Below, piece by piece: positions 43,546 to 53,404 of a stretch of 64,000 bases of DNA. Under the pieces are notes generated by a model. That model searched no databases and had not been told where the DNA came from. It worked only from the letters and a program-made list of their open reading frames with translations. The translations under genes and the position numbers were made by a program. Position 1 is the first letter of the stretch. Each line of letters starts with the position of its first letter. Origin of the DNA: an uncultured beta proteobacterium (GTDB lineage Bacteria > Pseudomonadota > Gammaproteobacteria > Burkholderiales > Rhodocyclaceae); assembly GCA_903848955.1 (NCBI GenBank), contig CAINHS010000051.1, positions 1 to 64,000 of the forward strand. Direction: 5' to 3'.

Positions 43546-44604
43546 TTACCTGGCAGCGCCGCCGGCGCTGCGCTCGCGGAGGAATCTGAGATTGCGCAGG
43601 GCCGTCAAGGTTTCCGCCAGGCCCGGCAGATCAAAGCTGACATCGGTGGCCGCCAGCGACGTCAGGGTCGCCTGTGCCGCCTGCACTGCCTTGGCGCGGG
43701 TGTCGAAGTAGCGATCGAGCTGCTCGCGCGACTGGCGTATCTCTTCGCGAAAAGTCTTGCCGTCACGCTGCAGCAGTGCCAGGCGCGCGTTGAGCAGACG
43801 CAGCTTGAGGTTCTCGCGCAGGAAGAAACTCTGGTTGGGTGAAAGCAGCGCCGGATCGCTCTGGTCGATGCGCTCGATGCGCACCAGTTGCTTCATTTCG
43901 CGCCACAGCTCGGCGCCCAGTTCGCGCCAGTAATCGGCGCTCGCCGGCTTCGACGGCACCGGCGGCCTGGCGGCATCGGCTTTCGGCCGCTGCTCGTAGG
44001 CCAGCGGCAGAGCGTCGGCCGCGGCCACCACGCTTTCGATCTTCGCCGAGAGGCCGGTGACATTGGCGCCCGGCGTTGCCCTGAGACGTTCGATGTCGCG
44101 CGCAAGGAGCTTCCTGGCCGGCACAAACTGCGGCTGCACGGAGCGTGCGAGGCGGGCGTCAGCGGCTTGCAGCGCACTTAACGCAGCCTCCACATTGCCG
44201 GCGAACTGAAGCTGCTGCATGGCGATCACCACGGCTTGCTCGACTTCGGCCAGCACGCGCTCATCGCGGCTACTGGAGAGTTCCTGATACATGGCCTCCA
44301 GCGCCACCGCCTGGCTCTGTGTTTCGGCCAGCCTGGCTTCCAGCACGCCGACCTTGGCCTGCAGGGCCGCCAGCGCTTCCTGGCTTTGCCGGGCCAGGGT
44401 GCGACCTTCCCTGGCCAGCGAGTCGCCGTCGGCAAGGCGCCGCGCGAGCTCCTGCTGCAGACCGGTGACCTGCATGCGCATGTCGACCCATTGCGCCGCA
44501 ACCAGCACCATGGCGACCGCTACGATGCGCAGCGCCGGCCGGCGCCAGAGATTCCGCCACCCGTTGGCGGCCGGAGTCGAATCAGTTTGAGGAGGAGTTT
44601 CCAT
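43546..44604 (-). CDS. hemX: HemX-like membrane protein
   Basis: A 352-aa protein with one N-terminal transmembrane helix (ALRIVAVAMVLVAAQWVDM) and a long coiled-coil-like region (QELARRLADGDSLAREGRTLARQSQEALAALQAKV), then a helical C-terminal domain. This is the HemX layout, often labelled uroporphyrinogen-III C-methyltransferase although it lacks methyltransferase motifs. The ATG at 44604 lies inside the end of hemD (23-bp overlap). It is followed closely by hemY. Confidence 0.93.
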   Translation of the reverse strand: METPPQTDSTPAANGWRNLWRRPALRIVAVAMVLVAAQWVDMRMQVTGLQQELARRLADGDSLAREGRTLARQSQEALAALQAKVGVLEARLAETQSQAVALEAMYQELSSSRDERVLAEVEQAVVIAMQQLQFAGNVEAALSALQAADARLARSVQPQFVPARKLLARDIERLRATPGANVTGLSAKIESVVAAADALPLAYEQRPKADAARPPVPSKPASADYWRELGAELWREMKQLVRIERIDQSDPALLSPNQSFFLRENLKLRLLNARLALLQRDGKTFREEIRQSREQLDRYFDTRAKAVQAAQATLTSLAATDVSFDLPGLAETLTALRNLRFLRERSAGGAAR

Positions 44605-45364
44605 GGGAGCCAAAGTATTGCATGAGTCCGGCCAGCAAACCGTCATCGCCGGGGCCGGTAGGTATCACCCGGGTCAAGCCCAGCGCCTGCGCCTGGGCTG
44701 CGATGCGGGCGTGAGGAACAAAGGCCGGCGTTTTTTTCAGCCACGCCTGGCCGAGGCGGCCGACCATGTCGTGGAAATTGCGCAGGCCTTCGCTGCTGGT
44801 CAGGGTCACGGCGTCGAGCCTCCCCTCCTCCCATAACTTGAGCAGGGGAGCCGGGTCGAGTTGCGGCTTGGCGCGACGGTAGCAGGTGACATAGTCGACG
44901 GCGGCGCCGCGTGCCTTGAGCGTTTCACCCAGCAGTTCGCGCCCGCCGTCACCGCGGAAAATGATCACGCGACGGCCGGCTACGTCGATCAGTTCGGGGA
45001 GTTCGAGCAGTGCTTCCGAATCAAAGCGCAGCGGCGGCGAGATGACCTCATGGATGCCGTGGCCGGCCAACGCCCTTTCGCTGCTCTTGCCCAAAGCGGC
45101 CACGCGCAGCGCGGCGGGCCAGGAGCGGCGCGGCAGAATCACGGCCAGCGCCCTTTCTATCGCATTCGGGCTGACGAAAACGGCAAGGTCGTAAGTGTCG
45201 AGACGGATCGCGACATCGAGCAGCGGCGAAATATCCGCAAGGTCGGAAATCTCCAGCACCGGGTAGAACACCGGCATGGCCCCCTGCCCGGCCAGCGCCG
45301 TGGCCAGATGCGCGGCCTGACCCGCCGGGCGCGTCACCACGACATGGCGGCCGGCCAAAGACAC
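44582..45364 (-). CDS. hemD: Uroporphyrinogen-III synthase
   Basis: A 260-aa cytoplasmic enzyme that closes and rearranges hydroxymethylbilane to uroporphyrinogen III. The two-lobed HemD fold shows VTRPAGQAAHLATAL at the start, FVSPNAIERAL, IFRGDGGRELL in the first half and VTLTSSEGLRNFHDMV in the second. Translation starts at GTG, two bases after the hemC TGA. It overlaps hemX at its end. Confidence 0.95.
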   Translation of the reverse strand: MSLAGRHVVVTRPAGQAAHLATALAGQGAMPVFYPVLEISDLADISPLLDVAIRLDTYDLAVFVSPNAIERALAVILPRRSWPAALRVAALGKSSERALAGHGIHEVISPPLRFDSEALLELPELIDVAGRRVIIFRGDGGRELLGETLKARGAAVDYVTCYRRAKPQLDPAPLLKLWEEGRLDAVTLTSSEGLRNFHDMVGRLGQAWLKKTPAFVPHARIAAQAQALGLTRVIPTGPGDDGLLAGLMQYFGSHGNSSSN

Positions 45365-45366
45365 CG

Positions 45367-46317
45367 TCAGCTTCCGAGCGCTGCCAGGATTTCGGCGGCG
45401 CCCTGGCGGCGCAGTTCGGCAGCCAACTGCAGACCAAGCGCTTCCGGATCGGCAGCCGCGCCGACGAGTTCGGCATGCGCCATGCGCGTGCCGTCGGGCG
45501 ATGCAACGAAGCCGCGCAGATAGACACTGCCGTCACGCATTTCGGCAAAGGCTCCCAACGGGACTTCGCAACTGCCCGCCAACGCCCGCGACACCGCGCG
45601 CTCGGCACGCACGCAGGCGGCGGTAAGCGGGTCATTCAAGGGCGCCACCCAGGCCGCCACTTCCGGCCTCGAGGTTAGCGCTTCGATTCCCAGCGCGCCC
45701 TGCCCGGCTGCGGGCAGGGAGTCCTCGGCCGGCAGCACGGCGCGGATACGGTCAGCCAGACCCAGGCGCGTCAGGCCTGCAGCCGCAAGGATGATGGCAT
45801 CAAACTGGCCCTCGTCGAGCTTGCGCAAACGGGTATCGAGATTGCCACGCAGGGGAGTCACGGCAAGATAGGGATAGCGTGCATGCAACTGGGCTTCGCG
45901 ACGCAGACTGGAGGTGCCGACCACCGCGCCCGGCGGCATGTCGGCGAGGCTGGCGTACTTGCTCGAGACCAGCGCATCGAGCGGCACTTCACGCGGACCG
46001 ATGGCGACCAGGGAAAACTCCGGTTCCATCTGCATCGGCACGTCTTTCATGGAATGCACGGCAAAATCCGCGGCGCCCTCGAGCAGAGCCGCCTCCAGTT
46101 CCTTGACGAACAGCCCCTTGCCGCCGACCTTGGACAGCGGCCGGTCGAGAATCTGGTCGCCGCGCGTGGTCATGCCGAGCAACTCGACGCGACACGCCGG
46201 ATACAGTTGCTGCAACAGGCTGCGCACGTGCTCGGCCTGCCACAGGGCCAGCCTGGATTCGCGCGTGGCGATGACGATGCGTTGCGGGGGAAATTGAGGG
46301 GAAGGTACTGGGCTCAC
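45367..46317 (-). CDS. hemC: Hydroxymethylbilane synthase (porphobilinogen deaminase)
   Basis: A 316-aa enzyme that polymerises four porphobilinogens. Signatures include [77 protein letters not shown] and [12 protein letters not shown], whose cysteine carries the dipyrromethane cofactor. The start is GTG. It heads the hemCDXY operon. Confidence 0.97.
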   Translation of the reverse strand: MSPVPSPQFPPQRIVIATRESRLALWQAEHVRSLLQQLYPACRVELLGMTTRGDQILDRPLSKVGGKGLFVKELEAALLEGAADFAVHSMKDVPMQMEPEFSLVAIGPREVPLDALVSSKYASLADMPPGAVVGTSSLRREAQLHARYPYLAVTPLRGNLDTRLRKLDEGQFDAIILAAAGLTRLGLADRIRAVLPAEDSLPAAGQGALGIEALTSRPEVAAWVAPLNDPLTAACVRAERAVSRALAGSCEVPLGAFAEMRDGSVYLRGFVASPDGTRMAHAELVGAAADPEALGLQLAAELRRQGAAEILAALGS

Positions 46318-46481
46318 TGGACGACCGATCGAGGGAAAAAGGAAGATTGGCTTGCACTGCCCGCTGGCCGCTTGCGGCGATCCTGCAGCAGCATGATTTT
46401 GCTGGCGATTCTAGCAGTCCGGCGGGCTTTCCGCGCAGCCGGCCAAGGCAAAAAGGATAGCGCTTCCGGCCGCGGCCGGCG

Positions 46482-46514
46482 ACACAAAAACAATGGCCGC
46501 CCGCAGGCGGCCAT
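46482..46514 (-). terminator. Intrinsic terminator after the PBP7-type gene
   Basis: On the minus strand ATGGCCGCC / GGCGGCCAT form a perfect 9-bp stem with a 4-base loop, followed by TTGTTTTTGTG. It lies 21 bp past the stop of the gene at 46535. Confidence 0.75.
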
Positions 46515-46534
46515 GGATCCGGCTGCGGAACAAA

Positions 46535-47491
46535 TCACCCGGCATTGTGACGCGGCGCCAGCGACGCGCTCTCGATCCAGCGCTTGATGCGATTGGCATC
46601 GCCGATGCGGGTCATCTTGCCCGCCGAATCGAGCAGCACGATGATGGTCGGCTTGTTGTTGAGCCAGGCCTGCATCACCAGGCACTTGCCGGCCTCGCTG
46701 ATGTAGCCGGTCTTGGACAGGCCGATCTCCCACGCCGGATTCCTCACCAGCGTATTGGTGTTGTGGAACTGCTGGGTCCGGCCGGCGATACTGAACTCGC
46801 CATCGGATGTCGTGGAAAACTCACGGATCAGAGGGTACTGATGCGCGGCATCGACCATCTTCGCCAGATCCCGCGGACTCGATACATTGGCCGCCGTCAA
46901 GCCTGTCGGATCCTGAAAACGCGTGTCGATCAGACCCAGCGTCTGCGCCTTCTGGTTCATGGCGGCGACGAACGCCTCGCGGCCTCCTGCATAGTGGCGT
47001 GACAAGGCTGCGGCCGCACGATTTTCGGAAGACATCAGGGCCAGGCGCAGCATTTCCTCGCGCGCCAGACGGGTGCCGACCTTGAGGCGCGAACGGGTAC
47101 CCTTGAGCATATCCACATCTTCCTCGCCGACGGTCAGGGTCTCGGTCAGGTCGGGCCTGGCGTCGAGCACTACCATCGCCGTCATCAGCTTGGTGATCGA
47201 TGCTATCGGCAAGACGGCGCCGGGGTTCTTTTCAAACAGGATGGCACCGGTGGCCTGATCCTGCACCAGAACAGCCGATGACTGCAACGCAAGATGCCGG
47301 GCGTCATCCAGTGACACGCCGCGCTGTGCGGATTTGGCGTGAACCCCGTGCCGGCTCTTGATCTGCCTCGTTATGCGAGTCTGCTTTTTTGCAGCAACCG
47401 CTTTCTTGTTGGTGGCGGCCTCGACCTCAACCGGCGCCACAGCCGCGCCGATCACTGCGGTAACCAACAACATCAGTAGCGTTCTGTTCAT
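46535..47491 (-). CDS. pbpG: D-alanyl-D-alanine endopeptidase (PBP7/8 type)
   Basis: A 318-aa periplasmic low-molecular-weight penicillin-binding protein. It has a signal peptide, a basic linker rich in lysine (residues 27-55), and the serine peptidase motifs SxxK (S98-K101, SITK), SEN (155-157) and KTG (260-262). PbpG-type enzymes cut peptidoglycan cross-links. The basic N-terminal segment (KKAVAAKKQTRITRQIKSRHG) is longer than in E. coli PbpG. An intrinsic terminator follows the gene. Confidence 0.92.
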   Translation of the reverse strand: MNRTLLMLLVTAVIGAAVAPVEVEAATNKKAVAAKKQTRITRQIKSRHGVHAKSAQRGVSLDDARHLALQSSAVLVQDQATGAILFEKNPGAVLPIASITKLMTAMVVLDARPDLTETLTVGEEDVDMLKGTRSRLKVGTRLAREEMLRLALMSSENRAAAALSRHYAGGREAFVAAMNQKAQTLGLIDTRFQDPTGLTAANVSSPRDLAKMVDAAHQYPLIREFSTTSDGEFSIAGRTQQFHNTNTLVRNPAWEIGLSKTGYISEAGKCLVMQAWLNNKPTIIVLLDSAGKMTRIGDANRIKRWIESASLAPRHNAG

Positions 47492-47608
47492 GGAGATGCC
47501 CCTCCTGCGATTATTTCATTCTAGCAGAGGATGTCCCCTCCGCAATTAACGGTATCGGCATTTATCTTTCAAAATAAAGGAGTTGGCACTTGCATCTAAA
47601 CAATGACA

Positions 47609-48745
47609 TTAGGTCAATTCGAGAAACCGGCGCACCTCGTCCCGGCGCGCCAGAGTATCTGCGTAGCCAAGGTCTATCAGGGCCCGGGTATAGGGCCGCT
47701 CGAACAACAGATAACTGGTCAGTGCGCCGCCGTTGCGATTCATGGCGCCGATGCCGCGCAGCATCACCCGCACCGGCCACGGCAGGGCCATGGCATGACT
47801 TGCGGCAAGGTGATCCAGGCGCTGCGACGGCGCAATGGTCAGCACTTCAATCGGGCGCAGGCTCACACCTTTCTCGCGCCGGACATCCTGCGGAATCAGC
47901 GACAGCGTGTTGTTGATGCGGCTCATCCGTTCCAGATCGACCGACATGCTGTCGAGAAAGATGCTGGACAGCGCATGGCCGGCGATTTGCGCCAGCGAGG
48001 GATAGACCGCGGCACGCGGCCTCTCGTTCTCGTCGGCCATGCGCCCGGCGCCGATCACCAGTATCTTGTCGGCGCCGAGGTGGATCGCCGGCGAGACCGG
48101 CGCCACCTGCCGCATCGAACCATCGCCAAACCATTCCCGGTTGATGCGTACTGCCGGAAAAATGAAGGGGATGGCACTGGAAGCCATCAGATGATCGAGG
48201 GATAGCTCGGTTGCCGCCCCGACCCGTTGGCTGCGCCGCCAGGGCTCGATGTCGGGACGTCCCTGAAAAAAACTGACACTCTGCCCCGTCGAGTAACCCG
48301 AACAGGTGATGCTGACGGAATGCAGAGCCTGACTGTCAATGGCTTTGGCGATGCGACTGAAGTCGAGACTGTCGCGCAGCAAGCCGCGCAGCGGCGCGTT
48401 GTCCAGCAGCGAGCGCGGCGAATGCCTGGTCAGCCAGCCGACCGCCAGGGTCGATATCCAGCGCGCGCTGGAGACGCCCATGCTGACCGGGTCGGCGCGA
48501 TAAACCTGGTGGGCACGGAAGTTTTCCCAGATTTTGACCAGATTGTCCACGCCGGCACCGAAATCCTCGGCCGACACCGCCATCGACGCGGCGTTGAGGG
48601 CGCCGGCCGATGTCCCGCACAGAATCGGAAACGGGTTGCGGCGCGGTTCCGGCAGGAGTTCGCGGATCGCCTTCAGCACGCCGACCTGATAGCCGGCGCG
48701 GGCCCCGCCGCCCGTGAGAATCAGTGCGGTGCGGGACCCCGTCAT
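47609..48745 (-). CDS. Patatin-like phospholipase
   Basis: A 378-aa patatin-family lipase. The oxyanion motif GGGARAGYQVG, the nucleophile motif GTSAG and the catalytic-aspartate motif DGSM are all present. The track start at 48751 is a TTG; the ATG at 48745 (MTGSRTALILTGGG) is better and lies 7 bp after the maeB stop. The central and C-terminal parts contain a repeated helical pattern. Substrate unknown; similar genes are common next to maeB-like genes in betaproteobacteria, but this is from memory. Confidence 0.9.
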   Translation of the reverse strand: MTGSRTALILTGGGARAGYQVGVLKAIRELLPEPRRNPFPILCGTSAGALNAASMAVSAEDFGAGVDNLVKIWENFRAHQVYRADPVSMGVSSARWISTLAVGWLTRHSPRSLLDNAPLRGLLRDSLDFSRIAKAIDSQALHSVSITCSGYSTGQSVSFFQGRPDIEPWRRSQRVGAATELSLDHLMASSAIPFIFPAVRINREWFGDGSMRQVAPVSPAIHLGADKILVIGAGRMADENERPRAAVYPSLAQIAGHALSSIFLDSMSVDLERMSRINNTLSLIPQDVRREKGVSLRPIEVLTIAPSQRLDHLAASHAMALPWPVRVMLRGIGAMNRNGGALTSYLLFERPYTRALIDLGYADTLARRDEVRRFLELT

Positions 48746-48752
48746 GGGCAAT

Positions 48753-51035
48753 TCAACTGCCGCCCTTGGCCTGCTGCTGCACCTCCACCGACAGCAAAGC
48801 GGTTACGTTGACAATGCGCCTGACGGTTGCGGTCGGGGTCAGGATATGCGCCGGACGCGCCGCACCGAGCAGCAGCGGACCTACCGTCAGTCCGTCGCCG
48901 GCCGTGGTCTTGATCAGGTTGAAGGCGATATTGGCGGCGTCCAGCGTCGGCATGATCAGCAGGTTGGCCTGGCCCTTCAGGCTCGAGTCGGGAAACACCT
49001 GCCGCCGCACATCTTCGGAGAGTGCGGCATCGCCGTGCATCTCGCCATCGACTTCGAGTTGCGGCGCGATTCTGCGCAGAATTTGCAGCGCACGGCGCAT
49101 CTTGATCGCGGTCGGCGTGTCCTCGGTACCGAAACTTGAATGCGACAGCAGTGCCGCCTTGGGCGTCAGGCCGAAGCGCGAAACCTCATCGGCGGCGAGC
49201 AGCGTCATCTCCGCCAACTGCTCGGCGGTCGGGTCGTAATTGACATAGGTATCGCCGATGAACAGGGTACGGCTGGGCAGGATCAGCATGTTCATGGCGT
49301 AGAAGTGCTCAATCCCGGGCTTCCTGCCAATCACCCGGTCGATGTAACGCAGATGCAGGGAATGCTTGCCGTAGGTGCCGCAGACAAGCGCATCGGCATA
49401 ATTGTTCCGTACCAGCATGGCGCCGATCAGGGTCGTGCGCCTTCTCACCTCGAGCTTGGCGTACTCGACACTGACGCCCTTGCGCGACATCAGGCCGTGA
49501 TAGTCCTTCCAGAGTTCCTTGTAACGCGGATCGGCATCCGGGCTGATCAGTTCGAAATGCTCACCGGCGCGGATCCTCAATCCATAGCGGGTAATGCTAT
49601 TTTCCACCACTTCGGGACGACCGATCAGTATGGGCTTGGCCAGGCCTTCGTCGCAGACCGCTTGCACGGCGCGCAGGACGCGTTCGTCCTCGCCTTCGCA
49701 GAACACCACGCGCGCCGGATTCTTCTTGGCGGCCATGAACACCGGACGCATCAGCAAACCAGTTGAATAAACGAAGTCATTCAACTGGTGCACATAGGCC
49801 TCCATGTCGGCAATGGGCCGCGTGGCAACGCCCGAATCCATCGCCGCCTGAGCGACTGCCGGGGCAACCATGAGGATAAGGCGGGGATCGAACGGTTTTG
49901 GAATCAGGTATTCGGGGCCGAAGGACAGATCCTCCGTGCCGTAGGCCGCCGTCACTACCTCCGACTGCTCGGCGTGGGCCAGCTCCGCAATCGCCCTCAC
50001 AGCCGCCAGTTTCATGGCCTCGTTGATGGTGGTTGCGCCGACGTCAAGCGCACCTCTGAACATGTAAGGAAAACACAGGACGTTGTTGACCTGGTTCGGG
50101 TAGTCCGAACGGCCGGTACCGATGATGGCGTCCGGGCGCACGGCCTTGGCGTCTTCCGGACGGATTTCCGGATCGGGATTGGCCATGGCCAGGATCAGGG
50201 GATCACGCGCCATGGTCTTGACCATATCGGGCTTGAGTACCCCACCCGTGGACAAGCCCATGAAGATGTCGGCGCCATGCATTGCATCGCCCAGCGTACG
50301 CGCGTCGGTCTTCTGCGCATAGCGCGCCTTCGAAGGATCAAGCCCCTCGCGGCCGGTGTGAATCACGCCCTTGCTGTCAACCGCAAAAACATTCTTCGGA
50401 TCGAGACCGAGACTGACCAGCAGATCGAGGCAGGCGATCGCCGCCGCCCCTGCCCCGGAACAGACCAGCTTGACCTTGGCAATGTCCTTGTTCACGACGC
50501 GCATGCCGTTCAGCACGGCGGCACTGGCAATGATGGCCGTGCCATGCTGGTCGTCGTGGAAGACCGGGATCTTCATCCGCTCGCGCAGCTTGGACTCGAT
50601 GTAGAAGCACTCTGGCGCCTTGATGTCTTCCAGATTGATGCCGCCAAAGGTGGGCTCCAGCGAAGCGATGATGTCGACCAGTTTGTCCGGGTCGTTCTCA
50701 TCGATCTCGATGTCGAATACGTCGACGCCGGCGAACTTCTTGAACAACACCCCCTTGCCTTCCATTACCGGCTTGCCGGCCAGCGGCCCGATGTTGCCCA
50801 GTCCCAATACCGCCGTGCCGTTGCTGACCACTGCCACCAGATTGGCGCGCGATGTGTACAAGGCCGCCGTCGCCGGATCGCGCACGATCTCGTCACAGGC
50901 AGCCGCCACGCCGGGCGAATAGGCCAGCGAGAGATCGGTCTGACTGGTCAGCGCCTTGGTCGGAGTGACGGCGATCTTGCCGGGTTTGGGATTGCGGTGA
51001 TACTCCAGCGCCGCAGCGCGAATGACTTCGTCCAT
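48753..51035 (-). CDS. maeB: NADP-dependent malic enzyme with phosphotransacetylase-like domain
   Basis: A 760-aa protein, the size of E. coli MaeB. The N-terminal part (about 1-425) is the malic enzyme that decarboxylates malate to pyruvate ([51 protein letters not shown]). The C-terminal part (about 430-760) resembles phosphate acetyltransferase and serves as a regulatory domain in known MaeB. The start is the ATG at 51035 ([20 protein letters not shown]), with GGAG 9 bases before; the track start is too early. Possible promoter TACAAT at 51066-51071 upstream. Confidence 0.96.
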   Translation of the reverse strand: MDEVIRAAALEYHRNPKPGKIAVTPTKALTSQTDLSLAYSPGVAAACDEIVRDPATAALYTSRANLVAVVSNGTAVLGLGNIGPLAGKPVMEGKGVLFKKFAGVDVFDIEIDENDPDKLVDIIASLEPTFGGINLEDIKAPECFYIESKLRERMKIPVFHDDQHGTAIIASAAVLNGMRVVNKDIAKVKLVCSGAGAAAIACLDLLVSLGLDPKNVFAVDSKGVIHTGREGLDPSKARYAQKTDARTLGDAMHGADIFMGLSTGGVLKPDMVKTMARDPLILAMANPDPEIRPEDAKAVRPDAIIGTGRSDYPNQVNNVLCFPYMFRGALDVGATTINEAMKLAAVRAIAELAHAEQSEVVTAAYGTEDLSFGPEYLIPKPFDPRLILMVAPAVAQAAMDSGVATRPIADMEAYVHQLNDFVYSTGLLMRPVFMAAKKNPARVVFCEGEDERVLRAVQAVCDEGLAKPILIGRPEVVENSITRYGLRIRAGEHFELISPDADPRYKELWKDYHGLMSRKGVSVEYAKLEVRRRTTLIGAMLVRNNYADALVCGTYGKHSLHLRYIDRVIGRKPGIEHFYAMNMLILPSRTLFIGDTYVNYDPTAEQLAEMTLLAADEVSRFGLTPKAALLSHSSFGTEDTPTAIKMRRALQILRRIAPQLEVDGEMHGDAALSEDVRRQVFPDSSLKGQANLLIMPTLDAANIAFNLIKTTAGDGLTVGPLLLGAARPAHILTPTATVRRIVNVTALLSVEVQQQAKGGS

Positions 51036-51362
51036 TAGAGTCTTCTCCATTTTGTTCGAACTGCAATTGTATCGCTGCGTCGCCCGCAGGACTCGCCTCG
51101 GAACGACAACATCGGTGCGACATCGACGACACGGGCATGGGCATGGGGGAATTTCTGCAGTGCAATTGCCGCCGGCGATCTGACGCTGATTGTAGGACAA
51201 TCATGGGCGGGGTCTGAGCAGACGGTGGTTCCTCAAACGCAGGACGCATATGCCGCACTGGCTGACTCTCAAGCGCGAGTGCTTGAACCGGCGCCCGTCA
51301 ATCGGCGTCGCTGCGGATTGCCAGGCCGGCGTCGGGCACGGCAGCCTTTGTTGGAGACATGA
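51036..51362. other. Divergent intergenic region, maeB and aminotransferase gene
   Basis: A 327-bp region with no convincing gene. A TACAAT on the minus strand (51066-51071) is the only promoter-like hexamer near maeB. The track ORFs here are in shadow frames. GGAG lies 8 bases before the aminotransferase ATG. Confidence 0.5.
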
Positions 51363-52523
51363 ATGAACATCGCCGCACGGATGGCCCAGATCGCGCCATT
51401 TCACGTCATGGAGTTGATGGCGCGAGCGCAAGCGCTCGAAGCCGAAGGCAGGTCGATCGTCCATCTCGAGGTCGGCGAACCCGACTTCGCGACGGCCGAC
51501 CCGATTCTTGAAGCAGCCCGGCGCTTCCTCGGCGGCGGCCACGTGCATTACACGGCGGCTCTTGGCCTGCACCAGTTGCGCGAAGCAATCAGCGGCTTCT
51601 ATCACACCCGCTACGGACTCGACATCTCACCGGCAAGAATCGTGGTCACGGCCGGTGCGTCGGGTGCCTTGCTGCTGGCGCTCGGCGTGCTGGTCAATCC
51701 CGGCGACGAATGGCTGCTGCCCGATCCCGGCTATCCCTGCAACAGGCATATCGTGCGCCTGCTCGAAGGCAAGCCGGTTTCGCTCGCAGTGGGAGCTGGA
51801 GCCAACTACCAACCCACGGCGCGACAGGTTGAGCTTGCCTGGGCGGAAAGGACGCGAGGGCTGCTGGTGGCCTCTCCGGCCAACCCCACCGGAACTGTGC
51901 TCGACCCCGACAGCATGACGGCACTGGCCACGCTTGTCGCGGCCCGCGGCGGCGCGCTGCTGGTCGACGAGATCTATCACGGGCTGACCTACGGCATCGA
52001 TGCCGGAACCGCGCTGGCGATCAGCGACGAAGTATTTGTCATCAACAGCTTCTCCAAGTACTTCGGCATGACCGGTTGGCGCCTGGGCTGGCTGGTAGCA
52101 CCACAACGTCATGTGCGGGAGATCGAGAAGCTGGCGCAGAACCTTTACATAGCGCCGTCGACCGTGGCCCAGCACGCCGCCCTGGCGGCTTTTCAGGCCG
52201 ACAGCCTGACGATCCTCGAAGGCCGGCGCCATGAATTTTCCCTGCGACGGGATGCTCTGTTGCCAGGCCTGCGCGAGCTCGGTTTCAAGATCGCCGCCGA
52301 ACCGCAGGGCGCCTTCTACGTGTATGCCGACAGCAGCGGACTGGCCGCAGACAGTTTCAGCCTGGCCGGGCAAATCCTCAACGGAGCTGGCGTGGCGGCA
52401 ACGCCCGGACTGGACTTCGGCAGCAATGCGCCGCAAGACCACATGCGATTCGCCTACACCGTCGGCAGAGACCGGATTGAGGAAGGCCTCGGCCGCATGG
52501 CGGCATTCCTCAATTCCAGATAG
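51363..52523 (+). CDS. PLP-dependent aminotransferase, class I/II
   Basis: A 386-aa fold-type I aminotransferase. The PLP lysine sits in INSFSKYFGMTGWRLGW, and SPANPTGTVLDP and the aspartate motif LLVDEIYHGL are typical. The N-terminus (VMELMARAQALEAEGRSIVHLEVGEPDF) resembles the aspartate/alanine/aromatic class. Substrate preference cannot be told. The neighbour maeB is divergent. Two hairpins follow the stop. Confidence 0.93.
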   Translation: MNIAARMAQIAPFHVMELMARAQALEAEGRSIVHLEVGEPDFATADPILEAARRFLGGGHVHYTAALGLHQLREAISGFYHTRYGLDISPARIVVTAGASGALLLALGVLVNPGDEWLLPDPGYPCNRHIVRLLEGKPVSLAVGAGANYQPTARQVELAWAERTRGLLVASPANPTGTVLDPDSMTALATLVAARGGALLVDEIYHGLTYGIDAGTALAISDEVFVINSFSKYFGMTGWRLGWLVAPQRHVREIEKLAQNLYIAPSTVAQHAALAAFQADSLTILEGRRHEFSLRRDALLPGLRELGFKIAAEPQGAFYVYADSSGLAADSFSLAGQILNGAGVAATPGLDFGSNAPQDHMRFAYTVGRDRIEEGLGRMAAFLNSR

Positions 52524-52641
52524 GCCGCAACGCGGCGTCAGCCCGCAGAGCCGGGGGTTTGCCCGCCATGGCTTTGCATTCCCGGGACACCCCTTCGGGG
52601 GCAGGCTGTGCCGGTCTCAGACAATCCGCTCCGGGGATACC

Positions 52642-52662
52642 GTCTCCGCGTCCCGCGGAGAC
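52642..52662. terminator. Stem-loop between convergent aminotransferase and histone-like genes
   Basis: GTCTCCGCG and CGCGGAGAC form a perfect 9-bp stem with a TCC loop, followed on the plus strand by ATAAAAAG. It may stop transcripts coming from the aminotransferase side; the neighbouring stem (52672-52701) serves the other direction. Confidence 0.5.
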
Positions 52663-52663
52663 A

Positions 52664-52701
52664 TAAAAAGAAAGCGCGTGCCGAATTAACAGCACGCGCT
52701 T
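52664..52701 (-). terminator. Intrinsic terminator after the histone H1-like gene
   Basis: AAGCGCGTGC and GCACGCGCTT form a perfect 10-bp stem with a 10-base loop. On the minus strand it is followed by TCTTTTTAT, a clear T-rich tail, 59 bp after the histone-like stop. Confidence 0.75.
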
Positions 52702-52759
52702 GCTATCCACTGGGCGCCGCGATCAGTCCCGCAGGACTAAACGCAGGCCGATGCTACCG

Positions 52760-53404
52760 TCAGGGACGGGAACCGGTGGGAAACGGCCAGGCCGCAGCAG
52801 GATTCAGCGACGACTTGATGCCGGGAGCAGCCGCCGTTGAAGGCGCCGCAGCAGCAGCGGGCTTCGCGGCAGGCTTTGCAGCAGCCTTCTTCGGTGCAGC
52901 CTTCTTCGCAGCAGGCTTGGCAGCAGGCTTCGCAGCAGGCTTTTTGGCAGCAGGCTTCTTCGCAGCAGGCTTCTTGGCAGCAGCCTTCTTCGGTGCAGCC
53001 TTTTTCGCAGCAGGCTTCTTCGCAGCAGCCTTCTTCGGTGCAGCCTTTTTCGCAGCAGGCTTCTTCGCAGCAGGCTTCTTCGCAGCAGCCTTCTTCGGTG
53101 CAGCCTTTTTCGCAGCCGGCTTCTTGGCAACAGCCTTCTTCGCGGCGGGTTTGGCAGCAGCCTTCTTCGGCGCAGCTTTCTTCGCAGCGGGCTTGGCAGC
53201 CGGCTTCTTGGCAACAGCCTTCTTCGCGGCGGGTTTGGCAGCAGCCTTCTTCGGCGCAGCTTTCTTCGCAGCGGGCTTGGCAGCCGCCTTCTTTACAGCC
53301 GGCTTTTTGGCAGCTGGCTTCTTCGGGGCCGCAGACTTCTTAGCGGCGGGCTTAGCCGCAGCCTTCTTTGCGGCCGGCTTCTTGGCTTTCTTCTCATCAG
53401 CCAT
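52760..53404 (-). CDS. Histone H1-like, lysine/alanine/proline repeat protein
   Basis: A 214-aa basic, low-complexity protein made of KPAAKK / AAPKKAAAK-like units over residues 10-190, then a short hydrophobic tail. It belongs to the AlgP/Hc1-like group that binds DNA; betaproteobacteria commonly carry such a gene. The start is the ATG at 53404 (MADEKKAKKPAAKK), with a perfect AAGGAGG ribosome-binding site; the track start is five residues earlier. The repeats in the DNA make length changes between strains likely. An intrinsic terminator follows. Confidence 0.85.
   Translation of the reverse strand: MADEKKAKKPAAKKAAAKPAAKKSAAPKKPAAKKPAVKKAAAKPAAKKAAPKKAAAKPAAKKAVAKKPAAKPAAKKAAPKKAAAKPAAKKAVAKKPAAKKAAPKKAAAKKPAAKKPAAKKAAPKKAAAKKPAAKKAAPKKAAAKKPAAKKPAAKKPAAKPAAKPAAKKAAPKKAAAKPAAKPAAAAAPSTAAAPGIKSSLNPAAAWPFPTGSRP
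52850..53395 (-). repeat. Internal tandem-type repeats of the histone-like gene
   Basis: The coding DNA is built from variations of GCAGCAGGCTTCTTCGC-like units (plus strand). Several 15-20 base blocks recur almost unchanged, so recombination between units is likely and assembly here could collapse. Confidence 0.8.

Noticed and set aside
52837-53343. 168-aa Gln/Ser-rich ORF on the + strand within the histone-like repeats
   Set aside because: It is an artefact of the repeat in another frame, with low-complexity sequence and no ribosome-binding site. The minus-strand gene has a perfect one.
52850-53395. CRISPR-like array in the repeated region
   Set aside because: The repeats are contiguous codon repeats without unique spacers and keep an open frame; they are protein-coding repeats.
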